NCBI GenBank assembly: GCA_035556195.1
Contig: DATMFK010000010.1
Span: forward strand, 310,001-374,000
Length of the DNA stretch: 64,000 nt
Direction of reading: 5' to 3'
DNA from: G016756615 sp035556195
GTDB taxonomy: Bacteria; Pseudomonadota; Alphaproteobacteria; Rhizobiales; Rhizobiaceae
The notes under the pieces were generated by a model that saw nothing but the letters and a program-made list of their open reading frames with translations, was not told where the DNA came from and did no database searches. A program made the position numbers and the translations under genes. Of this stretch, positions 9,085-17,940 are shown one piece after another. How positions within the stretch are numbered: the stretch's first letter is position 1; each line of letters begins with the position of its first letter.

Positions 9085-9284
9085 AAATCTTGTGGCGGCG
9101 GCTGAAGGGACGACTGCTTTCAAGATGGGGCAAGTCGTCCTGACCGTTCATGTCGCGCCATGCGTAAGGCGGCCTTAAGCATCTTCCCGTCGCTCATACC
9201 GCTGCCGCCCCGGCCGCGACGTTGCGGCTCAATTCGGGAGAGGCTAGACTTAGGTCAGGCTGCATATGCCGAGGAGCACCTGAC

Positions 9285-9548
9285 ATGGCGGGGCGCGCGA
9301 CGATCCGCTGGGTGGTTCGCCTCACACCGATCGCGGGCCGCACAATCGACGACCTCCTTAAGGCTCCGCTGAGCCTCGATGTTTGGGAACGGCAAGCCGG
9401 AGCCATCGTGGCGGCTGCCTCCGAGCACACGATCGTGGAGCTCGAGCGCCGACGAATAGCTGGCGTCGAGCGCCTACGTCCGATCACTGACGTGGAAAGT
9501 GGCGCACCCGGCTCCGGTCGCCGCGACGGGCAACCGGAGGGTCACTGA
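9285..9548 (+). CDS. Small protein resembling the N-terminus of the adjacent carboxypeptidase (87 aa)
   Basis: The ATG at 9285 has GAGGAG upstream. The protein carries LLKAPLSLDVWERQ, which lines up with VLRVPLGIDVWEVK near residue 20 of the M14 carboxypeptidase encoded 33 bases downstream; the following 30 residues also align loosely (a hydrophobic strand, then ...L..L...G...E.L). It therefore looks like a free-standing version of that peptidase's N-terminal domain, which in M14 enzymes is the prodomain position. It has no signal peptide. It could be an inhibitor, chaperone or targeting partner, or a remnant of a duplication. The similarity is my own alignment by eye. Confidence 0.65.
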   Translation: MAGRATIRWVVRLTPIAGRTIDDLLKAPLSLDVWERQAGAIVAAASEHTIVELERRRIAGVERLRPITDVESGAPGSGRRDGQPEGH

Positions 9549-9581
9549 TCAGACCGGCTTGTCGAACGAAGGAGCGGTCGC

Positions 9582-10721
9582 ATGAACGTCATCGCCAGGG
9601 TCACATCTTCGGAGCCGCAGAAGCCACTCGGACACGTCCTTCGAGTGCCGCTGGGCATAGACGTTTGGGAGGTCAAGCCGGATCACCTGATCATTCGCGG
9701 AACCGAGGCTCAGTTGGATCGCCTGTCCAGCATGGGTTACCGCATCGAGCAGCTCGAGGACGTGGAGCGGCACCTCGCCACCTTTGCAGCCGCCGAAGCG
9801 GCCGAGCAATATCATTCGGCAGCCTCGCTGGAGGAGGAACTGCGGCAGCTCGCCAAGACGAAGCCGGACGTCGCCGAGCTGATCGAGATCGGCCGAAGCA
9901 TCGAGGGCCGGCCGATCCTGGCCTTGCGGATCGGAGACCGTCGCGGTGGCGTTCCCAAAATCCTCTTCATGGGCTGCCACCACGCACGTGAGTGGATCTC
10001 CGTTGAAGTGCCCTTCCTCCTCGCGAAGGAACTCGTCGAGCGGGCCGACGAGGCGCCGATTGCAAATTGGCTCACGAGTGGAGAAATCTGGGTCGCCCCG
10101 ATGGTCAACCCGGACGGCCATGAATACTGCCGGGTGCAAGACCGACTTTGGCGCAAAAATCGCCGGAAGAACGATGACGGCTCCTTCGGCGTCGACCCGA
10201 ACCGCAACTATGGCTACATGTGGGGCATTCTCGACGTGCCCACTTCCAGCCACGTGCCGAGCGACGAGACCTATGTCGGCCCGCGCGCTTTCTCCGAGCC
10301 GGAGACCCAGGCCGTCCGCGACCTCGTGGGCCGCGAACTCTTCGCCGGCCTGATCACCTATCACAGCTATTCCCAGCTGCTGCTCTACCCCTGGGGCTAC
10401 ACGGACAAGCCCGTGCCGGACGTTCAGCATCGGGAGCAGATGGTGGGGATGGCCGAGGAGATGCACACCCTGATCCAGGGGGTGCATGGCAAGATCTACG
10501 TCCCGCAGCAATCTTCCGAGCTCTACCCGACGGCGGGTGACACGACGGATTGGACCTACGGGACCTACGGCATACCGTCACTGACCATCGAACTCAGGCC
10601 GCGCACCTTCGAAGAAGGCGGCTTCATCCTGCCGCCGGACCAGATCCTGCCGACCTGGGAAGAGAACCGTCCGGCCGCGTTCCGGTTCATCGAACAGCTG
10701 CTGGCGGCACCTGTGGCATAG
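9582..10721 (+). CDS. M14 family zinc carboxypeptidase
   Basis: The 379-residue protein has an N-terminal domain (about 1-85) and an M14 catalytic domain. Zinc ligands and catalytic residues are visible: HAREW (His134, Glu137), DPNRNYGY (substrate-binding Asn-Arg), the third zinc His in ITYHSYSQ, and the catalytic Glu in LTIELRPR near the C-terminus. The domain resembles the carboxypeptidase A/T branch (M14A). It would remove C-terminal residues from peptides. Unlike most of that branch no signal peptide is seen, so a cytoplasmic location is implied. GGAG precedes the ATG. The small upstream protein shares its N-terminal motif and is probably co-transcribed. Confidence 0.9.
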   Translation: MNVIARVTSSEPQKPLGHVLRVPLGIDVWEVKPDHLIIRGTEAQLDRLSSMGYRIEQLEDVERHLATFAAAEAAEQYHSAASLEEELRQLAKTKPDVAELIEIGRSIEGRPILALRIGDRRGGVPKILFMGCHHAREWISVEVPFLLAKELVERADEAPIANWLTSGEIWVAPMVNPDGHEYCRVQDRLWRKNRRKNDDGSFGVDPNRNYGYMWGILDVPTSSHVPSDETYVGPRAFSEPETQAVRDLVGRELFAGLITYHSYSQLLLYPWGYTDKPVPDVQHREQMVGMAEEMHTLIQGVHGKIYVPQQSSELYPTAGDTTDWTYGTYGIPSLTIELRPRTFEEGGFILPPDQILPTWEENRPAAFRFIEQLLAAPVA

Positions 10722-10913
10722 AGGCGGAGATAGACGGGCGGCCTCGTCGCCGGCTGGGCTCGACATAGAGCCGGCACTGCAGAGGGGCTTGCGGGAAACG
10801 GCGGCAACGCTTCCAACCACGGGTCGAATTTGCGGTCCTGTGCTGCTCTCGCAAGCCATACACATCAGTTCGTGCTAAAATAAGCGGCTCCATCTCAGTG
10901 GGGAACTCCAGCT

Positions 10914-13871
10914 ATGGTGACCGCGAGGGAATACGCCAGGAACGCTACGGCCGCGCTCCATCACGTCCTGCACATTCCGTCGGAGGCGTTCGACAACGAC
11001 GCTGCCGCCATCATCGAGGAGGCGATCAAAGGCGCGACGCGCGAGCGCGACGGCCGGGTGCGCCTGCAATTGAGGCATACGCGGGAGGCAGCGCAGCACC
11101 GCCTGGAACAGCTGCTGGGCTCGTCACCCGCCGTCATCTACAGCTTCAAGGCGACGGGCGATTTCGCGCCGACCTTCGTCAGCGAAAACATCAGGACCAT
11201 ATTCGGCTACGCCCCAGAGGAATACCTCGAACACCCGTCATTCTGGCGGGCCAGGGTCCATCCGAAGGATTTGGCCCGGGTCGAGGAAACGATTTCCAAA
11301 TTCTTCCAGAACGGAATCCATTCCGTGGAATATCGGTTTCGGCGCAGGGATGGCTCCTATTGCTGGGTCAGCGACGAGCAGCGGCTCATCAAGGACAAGC
11401 ACGGCAAGCCGTTGGAGATCGTCGGATCATGGAGCGACATCTCGGCGCGCAAGGCGGCCGAGGTTGCGCAGGCGGCCGAGCATCAGCGCCTTACGGAGTT
11501 GCTGATCGGCTCGCCGGCCGTGATCTACAGCTATCGCGCAACCGGAGACTTCGCGCCGACCTTTGTCAGCGAGAACATCAGGAACTGGTTGGGCTACGAG
11601 CCCCAGGAATACCTCGAGAACGCGGATTTCTGGCGGCGGTGCGTTCACCCAGATGAACTCGCCGCGGTGGAAGCCGAATCCGCTCACCTGTTCAAGAAGG
11701 GACGCCACACGGTCGAGTACCGGTTTCTCAAGAAGGATGGCGCCTGGTGCTGGGTGAACGACGAACAGCACCTGATCCGCGACGCTGACGGCCAGCCGGT
11801 CGAAGTCGTCGGCTCGTGGAGCGATGTCAGCGCCCGCAAGGAAGCAGAAGAAGCCGTCAAGGCAGCTCAGGATCGCCTCGAATATCTGCTCGCACGCTCG
11901 CCGGCGGTGATCTACAGCTTCAGTGCGAGCGGCGACTATGGGCCGACCTTCATCAGCCGCAACGTCAAGGATTTGCTCGGCTACGAGCCCGAGGAATATC
12001 TCGAGAGCCCGGATTTCTGGCGCGACCGGGTGCACCCCGAAGATCGGACGCGTGTCGAGAAGGACTTTGCCAGGCTGTTCCAGGAGGGGCGTCTCACCAT
12101 CGAGTACCGCTTCCGCAAGAACGACCACAGCTATTGCTGGATCAGCGACGATCTGCAGCTGGTGCGCGACGCCGCCGGGGAGCCGATCGAGGTGGTTGGA
12201 GCCTGGAGCGACATCACCGCCCGCAAGCAGATGGGCGAAGCCCTGGTCGCCGCGCAGGATCGCCTCGTGCGCCTGATGTCGGCCGCGCCGGCGGTCATCT
12301 ACAGCTACAAGGCGAGCGGCGATTTCGCGCCTATCATCATCAGCGAGAACATCAACACGCTGCTCGGATACGAACCTCGCGAATATCTGGAGAACGCCGA
12401 TTTCTGGCGCGCGCGGGTGCATCCGGACGAGCTCGCCGCGGTGGAGGCCGAGTCCGTCCAGCTGTTCGCGAAGGGTCGTCACACCTTCGAGTACCGGTTC
12501 CTCAAGAAGGACGGTACCTATTGCTGGGTGAACGATGAGCAGCAACTGATCCGTGACAAGGATGGCCAGCCTCTCGAGGTCGTCGGCTCATGGAGTAACG
12601 TGACCGCGCGCAAGCAGGCGGAGAGCGCACTGTGGCGGAGCGAACAGCGCCTCACGGACGCGATCGAATCCATCTCGGAAGGGTTTTCATTGTACGACGG
12701 GGATGATCGGCTGGTCGTCTGCAACAAAGCCTATGGCGATCTGCTCTATCCTGGGCGTGGCACGCCCGCCACGGGCACCCCCTATGAGACGCTCATCCGC
12801 AACGCTGCGGAACAGGGTTATGTCCAGGATGCGAAGGGGCGGGTCGAGGAATGGATAGCCGAGCGGCTGGCCAAGCACAGGCAGCCGAGCCGGCCACACG
12901 TGCAGCAACGTGCCGACGGCTGTTGGGTCCAGATCAACGAGAGGAAGACCACGGAGGGCGGCACCGTCGCGGTCTACACGAATATTACGGAAATCAAGCG
13001 GGCCGAAGAAAAGATCAACAAGGCCAGGCGCAAGGCGGAGCGGGCGAACGAGCTCGTGACCGAGAAGAACAGGGCCCTGGAGGCCCTGTCGAACAAGCTC
13101 TCGAAATATCTGTCGCCGCAGGTCTTTTCGTCGATCTTCTCGGGTTCGAAAGAGGTGAAGATCGCCTCGCATCGCAAGAAGCTCACCGTGTTCTTCTCCG
13201 ACATCGCGGACTTCACGGCGACGACGGACGACCTGGAATCGGAGGAGCTGACCAACCTCCTCAACCACTATTTGACGGAAATGTCGAAGATCGCCCTCGA
13301 GCACGGCGCGACCATCGACAAATACATCGGCGACGCGGTCCTGGCGTTCTTCGGCGACCCGGACACCAAAGGCGTCAGGCAGGATGCCATGGCCTGCGTC
13401 AACATGGCTGTCGCCATGCAAAGGCGGATGCGGGAACTGCAGGCCGAATGGCGCGATCGCGGGCTGCAAAAACCGTTCCAGCTGCGGATCGGCATCAATA
13501 CCGGCTATTGCACCGTGGGAAATTTCGGCAGCGAGGACCGGATGGAATACACCATCATCGGCGGCGAAGTGAACCTGGCGTCCCGGCTCCAATCACATGC
13601 CGAACTCGGCAGCATCCTCCTGAGCCACGAGACCTATTCCTTGGTCAAGGACATGATCGTGGCGGAGGAGCAGCGACCCATTCACGCCAAGGGCATCGGC
13701 AAGCCGGTGCGCAACTACAAGGTGCTCGACAGGATCGACGACATGGTGGTCGAGGGTCGGGCGATCCGCGAAGAGCAAGCCGGACTGAGAGTTCTGGTCG
13801 ACCTGTGCAAAACCGACAAGGCAACCGCCGTCAGGACGTTGCAGGACATCATTTCGCGCATCGGAACCTGA
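10914..13871 (+). CDS. Class III adenylate/guanylate cyclase with five PAS domains
   Basis: The 985-residue soluble protein has a 60-residue N-terminal helix, four closely similar PAS/PAC units of about 129 residues (about 62-190, 191-319, 320-448, 449-577; each contains PAVIYS, GY-x-P-x-EYLE, F-W-R-x-x-V-H-P and Y-x-W), a fifth divergent PAS (about 579-700, AIESISEGFSLYDG), a coiled-coil signalling helix, the SKYLSPQVF linker and a class III cyclase domain (about 755-930). Metal-binding aspartates are in FFSDIADFT and KYIGDAVLAFFGD; the transition-state Asn/Arg are in VNLASRL. It should make cAMP (or cGMP) in response to signals read by the PAS array. No membrane helix. Single-gene unit. Confidence 0.92.
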   Translation: MVTAREYARNATAALHHVLHIPSEAFDNDAAAIIEEAIKGATRERDGRVRLQLRHTREAAQHRLEQLLGSSPAVIYSFKATGDFAPTFVSENIRTIFGYAPEEYLEHPSFWRARVHPKDLARVEETISKFFQNGIHSVEYRFRRRDGSYCWVSDEQRLIKDKHGKPLEIVGSWSDISARKAAEVAQAAEHQRLTELLIGSPAVIYSYRATGDFAPTFVSENIRNWLGYEPQEYLENADFWRRCVHPDELAAVEAESAHLFKKGRHTVEYRFLKKDGAWCWVNDEQHLIRDADGQPVEVVGSWSDVSARKEAEEAVKAAQDRLEYLLARSPAVIYSFSASGDYGPTFISRNVKDLLGYEPEEYLESPDFWRDRVHPEDRTRVEKDFARLFQEGRLTIEYRFRKNDHSYCWISDDLQLVRDAAGEPIEVVGAWSDITARKQMGEALVAAQDRLVRLMSAAPAVIYSYKASGDFAPIIISENINTLLGYEPREYLENADFWRARVHPDELAAVEAESVQLFAKGRHTFEYRFLKKDGTYCWVNDEQQLIRDKDGQPLEVVGSWSNVTARKQAESALWRSEQRLTDAIESISEGFSLYDGDDRLVVCNKAYGDLLYPGRGTPATGTPYETLIRNAAEQGYVQDAKGRVEEWIAERLAKHRQPSRPHVQQRADGCWVQINERKTTEGGTVAVYTNITEIKRAEEKINKARRKAERANELVTEKNRALEALSNKLSKYLSPQVFSSIFSGSKEVKIASHRKKLTVFFSDIADFTATTDDLESEELTNLLNHYLTEMSKIALEHGATIDKYIGDAVLAFFGDPDTKGVRQDAMACVNMAVAMQRRMRELQAEWRDRGLQKPFQLRIGINTGYCTVGNFGSEDRMEYTIIGGEVNLASRLQSHAELGSILLSHETYSLVKDMIVAEEQRPIHAKGIGKPVRNYKVLDRIDDMVVEGRAIREEQAGLRVLVDLCKTDKATAVRTLQDIISRIGT

Positions 13872-13989
13872 GGCGGCAAAGGTCAATTCGCCGCTCGCAG
13901 CCCGAGCATGTCGCCCCAAATGCGCAGCAGTATTGGGACGACGGCATGCGCAAAGCATCTCCCGATGGCCGCGCAGCATCGGAGCGCGC

Positions 13990-14967
13990 TCACTTCGGTG
14001 CGTCATCTGTCAGATAGACCTCGATCAGTTCGTCGACCGAGTTCTCCGCGGAAAAGCCCAGGCCGATGGCCCGCTCGGGCGAGAAGGATTTCGGCCACCC
14101 GGCAACAATGGCCTCGATTGTCTCGTCGGGCTTGCGGTCGATCAGCGTCTCCGCCTGCGGCCCGGCGACGCGGCGAAGCGCTGCGATCTGGTCGGACACG
14201 GTGGCGGCGACGCCCGGCATGTTCAGCGTGCGTCGAGCGCCCAGCGCGGATGAATCGAGCGTCGCCGCATGGACGAGGAAGGCCACCGCGGAGCGCGGGC
14301 TCGCCAGCCAGTGCTTCACCGTCTCCTTGACCGGCAGCACGGATCTTTGGCCGGCAAGCGGCTCGCGCAATATGCCGGAAAAGAAGCCGGAGGCCGCCGC
14401 GTTGGGGGCGCCGGGCCGAATGACGATGGTCGGCAGGCGTATCCCGACGCCATCAAGGAACCCGCGGCGCGAATAGTCCGCAAGCAGCAGCTCCGATATG
14501 GCCTTCTGCGTGCCGTAGCTGGTCAGCGGGGCAAGGATGTAGTCGTCGGGAATAGGCTCGGGCAAGGGCGCGCCGTAAACGGCGATGGAAGAGGTGAACA
14601 CCAGCCGGGGGACATATTCTTGCCGGGCCCCTTCCAGCCGGATCGCTTCGAACAGGTCGCGCGTGCCGTCCAGATTGATCCGGTATCCCTTCTCGAAGTC
14701 ACGCTCCGCTTCTCCGGACACGATGGCGGCCAGATGGAAGATGACGTCGGCCCTGAGCAAGGCGAGCCCTTCGGCGGCTCCCGCGACGGAGATATCGGCG
14801 GCGATGGCTTCGATGGTCTCGACGTCACCGGTCGGCACGGGCGGCTTCGTCACGTCCGCGAGCGTCATCCGGGCGATCTTGCGGCCGCCGAGCGATCCCG
14901 TGCGGGCAAGCTCCGTCGCCAGCTTTCGGCCGATCATTCCGGCCGCGCCAATGATGAGAATATGCAT
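13990..14967 (-). CDS. denD: NAD-dependent SDR, DenD-like (D-erythronate dehydrogenase family)
   Basis: The 325-residue protein is an extended SDR: Rossmann motif HILIIGAAGMIGRKL at residues 2-16, FTSS, and the catalytic YGTQK (Tyr151, Lys155). Length and sequence resemble DenD, which oxidises D-erythronate at C2; related enzymes act on other aldonates. ATG 14967 is chosen because GGAG lies six bases upstream, better than the ATG at 14982. It is the last gene of the operon gntR-binding protein-ATPase-permease-lactonase-denD, 39 bases after the lactonase-like gene, so it most likely oxidises an aldonate formed there. The exact substrate is not shown by the sequence. Confidence 0.75.
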   Translation of the reverse strand: MHILIIGAAGMIGRKLATELARTGSLGGRKIARMTLADVTKPPVPTGDVETIEAIAADISVAGAAEGLALLRADVIFHLAAIVSGEAERDFEKGYRINLDGTRDLFEAIRLEGARQEYVPRLVFTSSIAVYGAPLPEPIPDDYILAPLTSYGTQKAISELLLADYSRRGFLDGVGIRLPTIVIRPGAPNAAASGFFSGILREPLAGQRSVLPVKETVKHWLASPRSAVAFLVHAATLDSSALGARRTLNMPGVAATVSDQIAALRRVAGPQAETLIDRKPDETIEAIVAGWPKSFSPERAIGLGFSAENSVDELIEVYLTDDAPK

Positions 14968-15006
14968 GGATGCTCCGTTCATTTCAGGGACTGGCTCTCG
15001 TGACGA

Positions 15007-16959
15007 TCAGAGCTGCTTGAGGGCGCGTACCACCGCGTAGGCGTCGAGCGACAGCGATTGCGCCCCGGCGGGCGACAGCCGGTCGAGCAGATCGGGTTGG
15101 CGGGCTGCCTCGACGAAGTTCGAGGCGTCCAGCACCGCGGCCGCCTTGAAGCCCGGCGGAAGGCGCACCTCGAGCGGGTTGGGCGACGGATTGCACAGCC
15201 ACAGCTCCGTGCCTTCACCCGTATCCGCCGCGATCCCCCTCACCGCCCCTTCGACCGAGGAACGCAGCGGCAGGATCGGGCACCCGCGAAGCTTCGCCAG
15301 CCCCCGGACGATGTGCCAGACCGGGTAGAGCCCGCCCTCGCCCTCGAACCACGGTTGCGGAAAGGGCGTCGGCACGGACAGGACACCGAACGGGCCGACC
15401 GCGCCGCCAAGCGCGATCGCCTCGGCCCCGCCTTCCGCGAAAGCCGCGAAGTAGCCGAGGTTCCAGGCTGCGCCCATGATGCCGCGCTGGCGCGGATCGT
15501 TGAAATTCGCGGCCTGCCTGATATTCCCGGGATTTGCGACAGGCGCCTCGCCATAGGGATTGTCGCGCAGCCCGATTGCCGAGGGGCCGACCGAATAGGG
15601 CAAGCCCTTCGCGATCACCGGCACCGTCCTGACGATATGCGGCAGGCATTCCAGCGTCTCCATCATGGAGCGGTCGTCGCCGGCATGGAAGATCGCCGCC
15701 GTGGTGAACGTCACGAGGTCGATCGCCTCCGTCGGTGGGCGTTTGCGGTTGAGCTCCGTGAAGAAGCTGAACATGCCGCCGCCGATGCGGGAACCGGGGA
15801 AAGCCGCGCGCGTGGCGGCATAGAGCTTCGCCGCATCCGGCGCCGGCGGCCAGACGCTGCCGGGGAGCGTGCATTTGAGATCGGGCGCGGGCGACACCAG
15901 AACCGTCGTGAAGGGATGGCCGAGCCCGGCCGCGACCTTGCCGAGGGCTGCGATCTCAGACGCCGCACCGGCATCGTCGACCTTCTCCACCACGGCCTCG
16001 AGCCAGGGCTGGGCGCCGATCGCAATGGCTGCCTTCAGCTGCTCGGCCAGCGTCTCGGCGTCGTGTCCGCGGCGCGGATCGTGATGAGCGATCACATGAG
16101 CGACGCCGAGCTGGCGAAGCGTTTCGGCGTGCCGCCACGCCGCCGAAGCATCCTCGGGCTGGAGTCCGACGCCCAGGCCAGGCATCTGGCCCTTCACATC
16201 GCCGAGCGTCAGCACGATGGCGCCGCCGCTCTGGCTCGACCGGGCCTTGGGAGAACCCTTGACGGTCAGGGTGATCTTCTGCTCGACGACTTGGCCGGGC
16301 TCGATCCGATATGGCCAGGGCAGCGCCAGCGGGCGGACATAGGTCTTGTAGGAAGCATCGGTCCAGTTGCGCTGGTCCTCCATCTCGAAGGCATCGCCCT
16401 CCATCAGGCAACTGACCTCCAGTCCGCCAGGCGTCCGGTGCGAGATCTCCCGCAAGTCCATCATCGGCTGAACCGGATCGATCTCCACGGGGAAGCGGGT
16501 CTCCACCTTCTCGCCGTTGGTATGGGTAATGGTGGCTGCCGAGCCGCTCACGCCTGCGATCGGATGCAGCACGACGAAGCCGGTCCGATTGGTGAGAAGG
16601 CCGGTCGGTGACACTCCGCGACCCGAATAAGTCAGCACGCCGGGGGCCCCTTCGATGACCACATCATAGTCGAAGGTCTCGCTCTTGCTGACGACGCCTG
16701 CGCGATAGCCGATCCGGAAGCGATCCCCGCCGTCCTCCACGACCAGATCCGTGATTTCCGGGATCAGCGTCGCCCAATCCTTGTCGCGCACGACGAAGGA
16801 GATCGCGCGGATCACCTCCTCGCCATGCATGCGGACGTCGCGCAAATTGGCTCCGTCGAAGAGGACACTCAGCGGTCCCGCTCGGAACAGTCGTTCCTCG
16901 GCCGGCGGTTCCTCGGTGCCGTAAAGCCGGATGGCGCGGGACGGATCGGAATGTGTCAT
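15007..16959 (-). CDS. Large protein resembling D-apionate lactonase (ApnL family)
   Basis: The 650-residue soluble protein appears to have three parts: an N-terminal beta-rich region (about 1-240, with V-I-R-A-I-S-F-V-V-R-D and W-P-Y-R-I), a central TIM-barrel-like region (about 245-560) and a short beta C-terminal domain (LWLCNPSPNPLEVRLPPG). This layout and the N-terminal sequence resemble D-apionate lactonase, which opens D-apionolactone to D-apionate in apiose breakdown. I assign the family from memory and am not certain. ATG 16959 is chosen because GGAG is seven bases upstream; the earlier ATG at 16965 is too close to it. It follows the permease gene by 15 bases. Confidence 0.55.
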   Translation of the reverse strand: MTHSDPSRAIRLYGTEEPPAEERLFRAGPLSVLFDGANLRDVRMHGEEVIRAISFVVRDKDWATLIPEITDLVVEDGGDRFRIGYRAGVVSKSETFDYDVVIEGAPGVLTYSGRGVSPTGLLTNRTGFVVLHPIAGVSGSAATITHTNGEKVETRFPVEIDPVQPMMDLREISHRTPGGLEVSCLMEGDAFEMEDQRNWTDASYKTYVRPLALPWPYRIEPGQVVEQKITLTVKGSPKARSSQSGGAIVLTLGDVKGQMPGLGVGLQPEDASAAWRHAETLRQLGVAHVIAHHDPRRGHDAETLAEQLKAAIAIGAQPWLEAVVEKVDDAGAASEIAALGKVAAGLGHPFTTVLVSPAPDLKCTLPGSVWPPAPDAAKLYAATRAAFPGSRIGGGMFSFFTELNRKRPPTEAIDLVTFTTAAIFHAGDDRSMMETLECLPHIVRTVPVIAKGLPYSVGPSAIGLRDNPYGEAPVANPGNIRQAANFNDPRQRGIMGAAWNLGYFAAFAEGGAEAIALGGAVGPFGVLSVPTPFPQPWFEGEGGLYPVWHIVRGLAKLRGCPILPLRSSVEGAVRGIAADTGEGTELWLCNPSPNPLEVRLPPGFKAAAVLDASNFVEAARQPDLLDRLSPAGAQSLSLDAYAVVRALKQL

Positions 16960-16974
16960 CGGCATTCTCCAGTC

Positions 16975-17940
16975 TCAGACGCGTCGCGATTTCCAGGTGA
17001 TGAGGCGCTCGGCGAGCAAGGCGAGGATGATGATCGCGCCGATGGCGGTGCCCTGCCAGAACGGCGAGACGCCGAGCAGGTTGAGACCGTTGCGGATCAT
17101 CACCATGATCAGGACACCCATCAGCGTGCCCAGGATCGAGCCTCGCCCGCCATAGAGGCTGGCGCCGCCGATCACCACCGCCGCGATGGCGTCGAGCTCC
17201 AGCTGGTTTCCCCCGATCGGGTCGGCCGACATGATCTGGGCCAAGGAGAACGTCATCGCGGTCGCCGCGAGGGCGCCGGATGCGACATAGGGAAATATCG
17301 AGTAGTAGAGGGTGTTGAGGCCTGCGGCGCGGGCGGCCTCGATGTTGGAGCCGACGGCATAGATCGTGCGCCCGCCCTTCGAATAGGTCAGCCACGCCCA
17401 ACTGGCCGCATAGAGCGCGACGAGGAAGATGACATTCGTGGGTATGCCGAGCACGGTCGTGTAGACGATGTCCTGCAGCCCCATCGGCAGCCCCGAAATC
17501 GAACGCTGCCCGGAGACGATGTAGGAGAGGCTGCGCCCCATGGCCATGACCCCGAGCGTCACCACGAAGGGCGCCAGGCCGAACACCGCGATGAGCACGC
17601 CCGAGAAAAGCCCGATCAGCGCGCCGCAACCGACCGCCAGCGCGATCGCCACGGGAATGGGAAACTCCTTCAGGAGCAGCGCGAGCACGATCCCGGTCAG
17701 ACCGGCGACCGAGCCGACGGAGAGATCGATGCCCCCGGTGAGGATCACCAGGGTCATCCCGACGGCGACGATGCCGAGCACCACCGACTGGTCGAGGATG
17801 TTGAACATGTTCCGCTCGGTGAAGAAGTGCGGCGATATGAAGGACAGGATCACCGCCAGCACCACGGCAAGGCCGAGCATCCTGAACTCGAGCGTGCCGG
17901 CGAATTTTGGCATGGCGAGGGATCGGGTGGGCGCGCTCAT
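16975..17940 (-). CDS. Sugar-type ABC transporter permease (RbsC family)
   Basis: The 321-residue inner-membrane protein has eight to ten hydrophobic helices and the RbsC/BPD_transp_2 signature (LTGGIDLSVGSVAGL and, towards the C-terminus, AVVIGGASLYGGRGSILGT). It forms the channel for the substrate delivered by the binding protein encoded two genes upstream. Its ATG at 17940 overlaps the stop of the ATPase gene in an ATGA, so translation is coupled. The reading frame remains open upstream inside the ATPase gene but that part is not used. Confidence 0.93.
   Translation of the reverse strand: MSAPTRSLAMPKFAGTLEFRMLGLAVVLAVILSFISPHFFTERNMFNILDQSVVLGIVAVGMTLVILTGGIDLSVGSVAGLTGIVLALLLKEFPIPVAIALAVGCGALIGLFSGVLIAVFGLAPFVVTLGVMAMGRSLSYIVSGQRSISGLPMGLQDIVYTTVLGIPTNVIFLVALYAASWAWLTYSKGGRTIYAVGSNIEAARAAGLNTLYYSIFPYVASGALAATAMTFSLAQIMSADPIGGNQLELDAIAAVVIGGASLYGGRGSILGTLMGVLIMVMIRNGLNLLGVSPFWQGTAIGAIIILALLAERLITWKSRRV

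Noticed and set aside
11097..12645. Regular 390-base repeats as a CRISPR-like or satellite array
   Set aside because: They are in-frame PAS domains within one gene, far longer than CRISPR repeats, with no unique spacers.
15058..16611. Plus-strand open frame opposite the lactonase-like gene
   Set aside because: Arg/Gly/His-rich shadow, no ribosome-binding site, and the minus-strand frame fits an operon.
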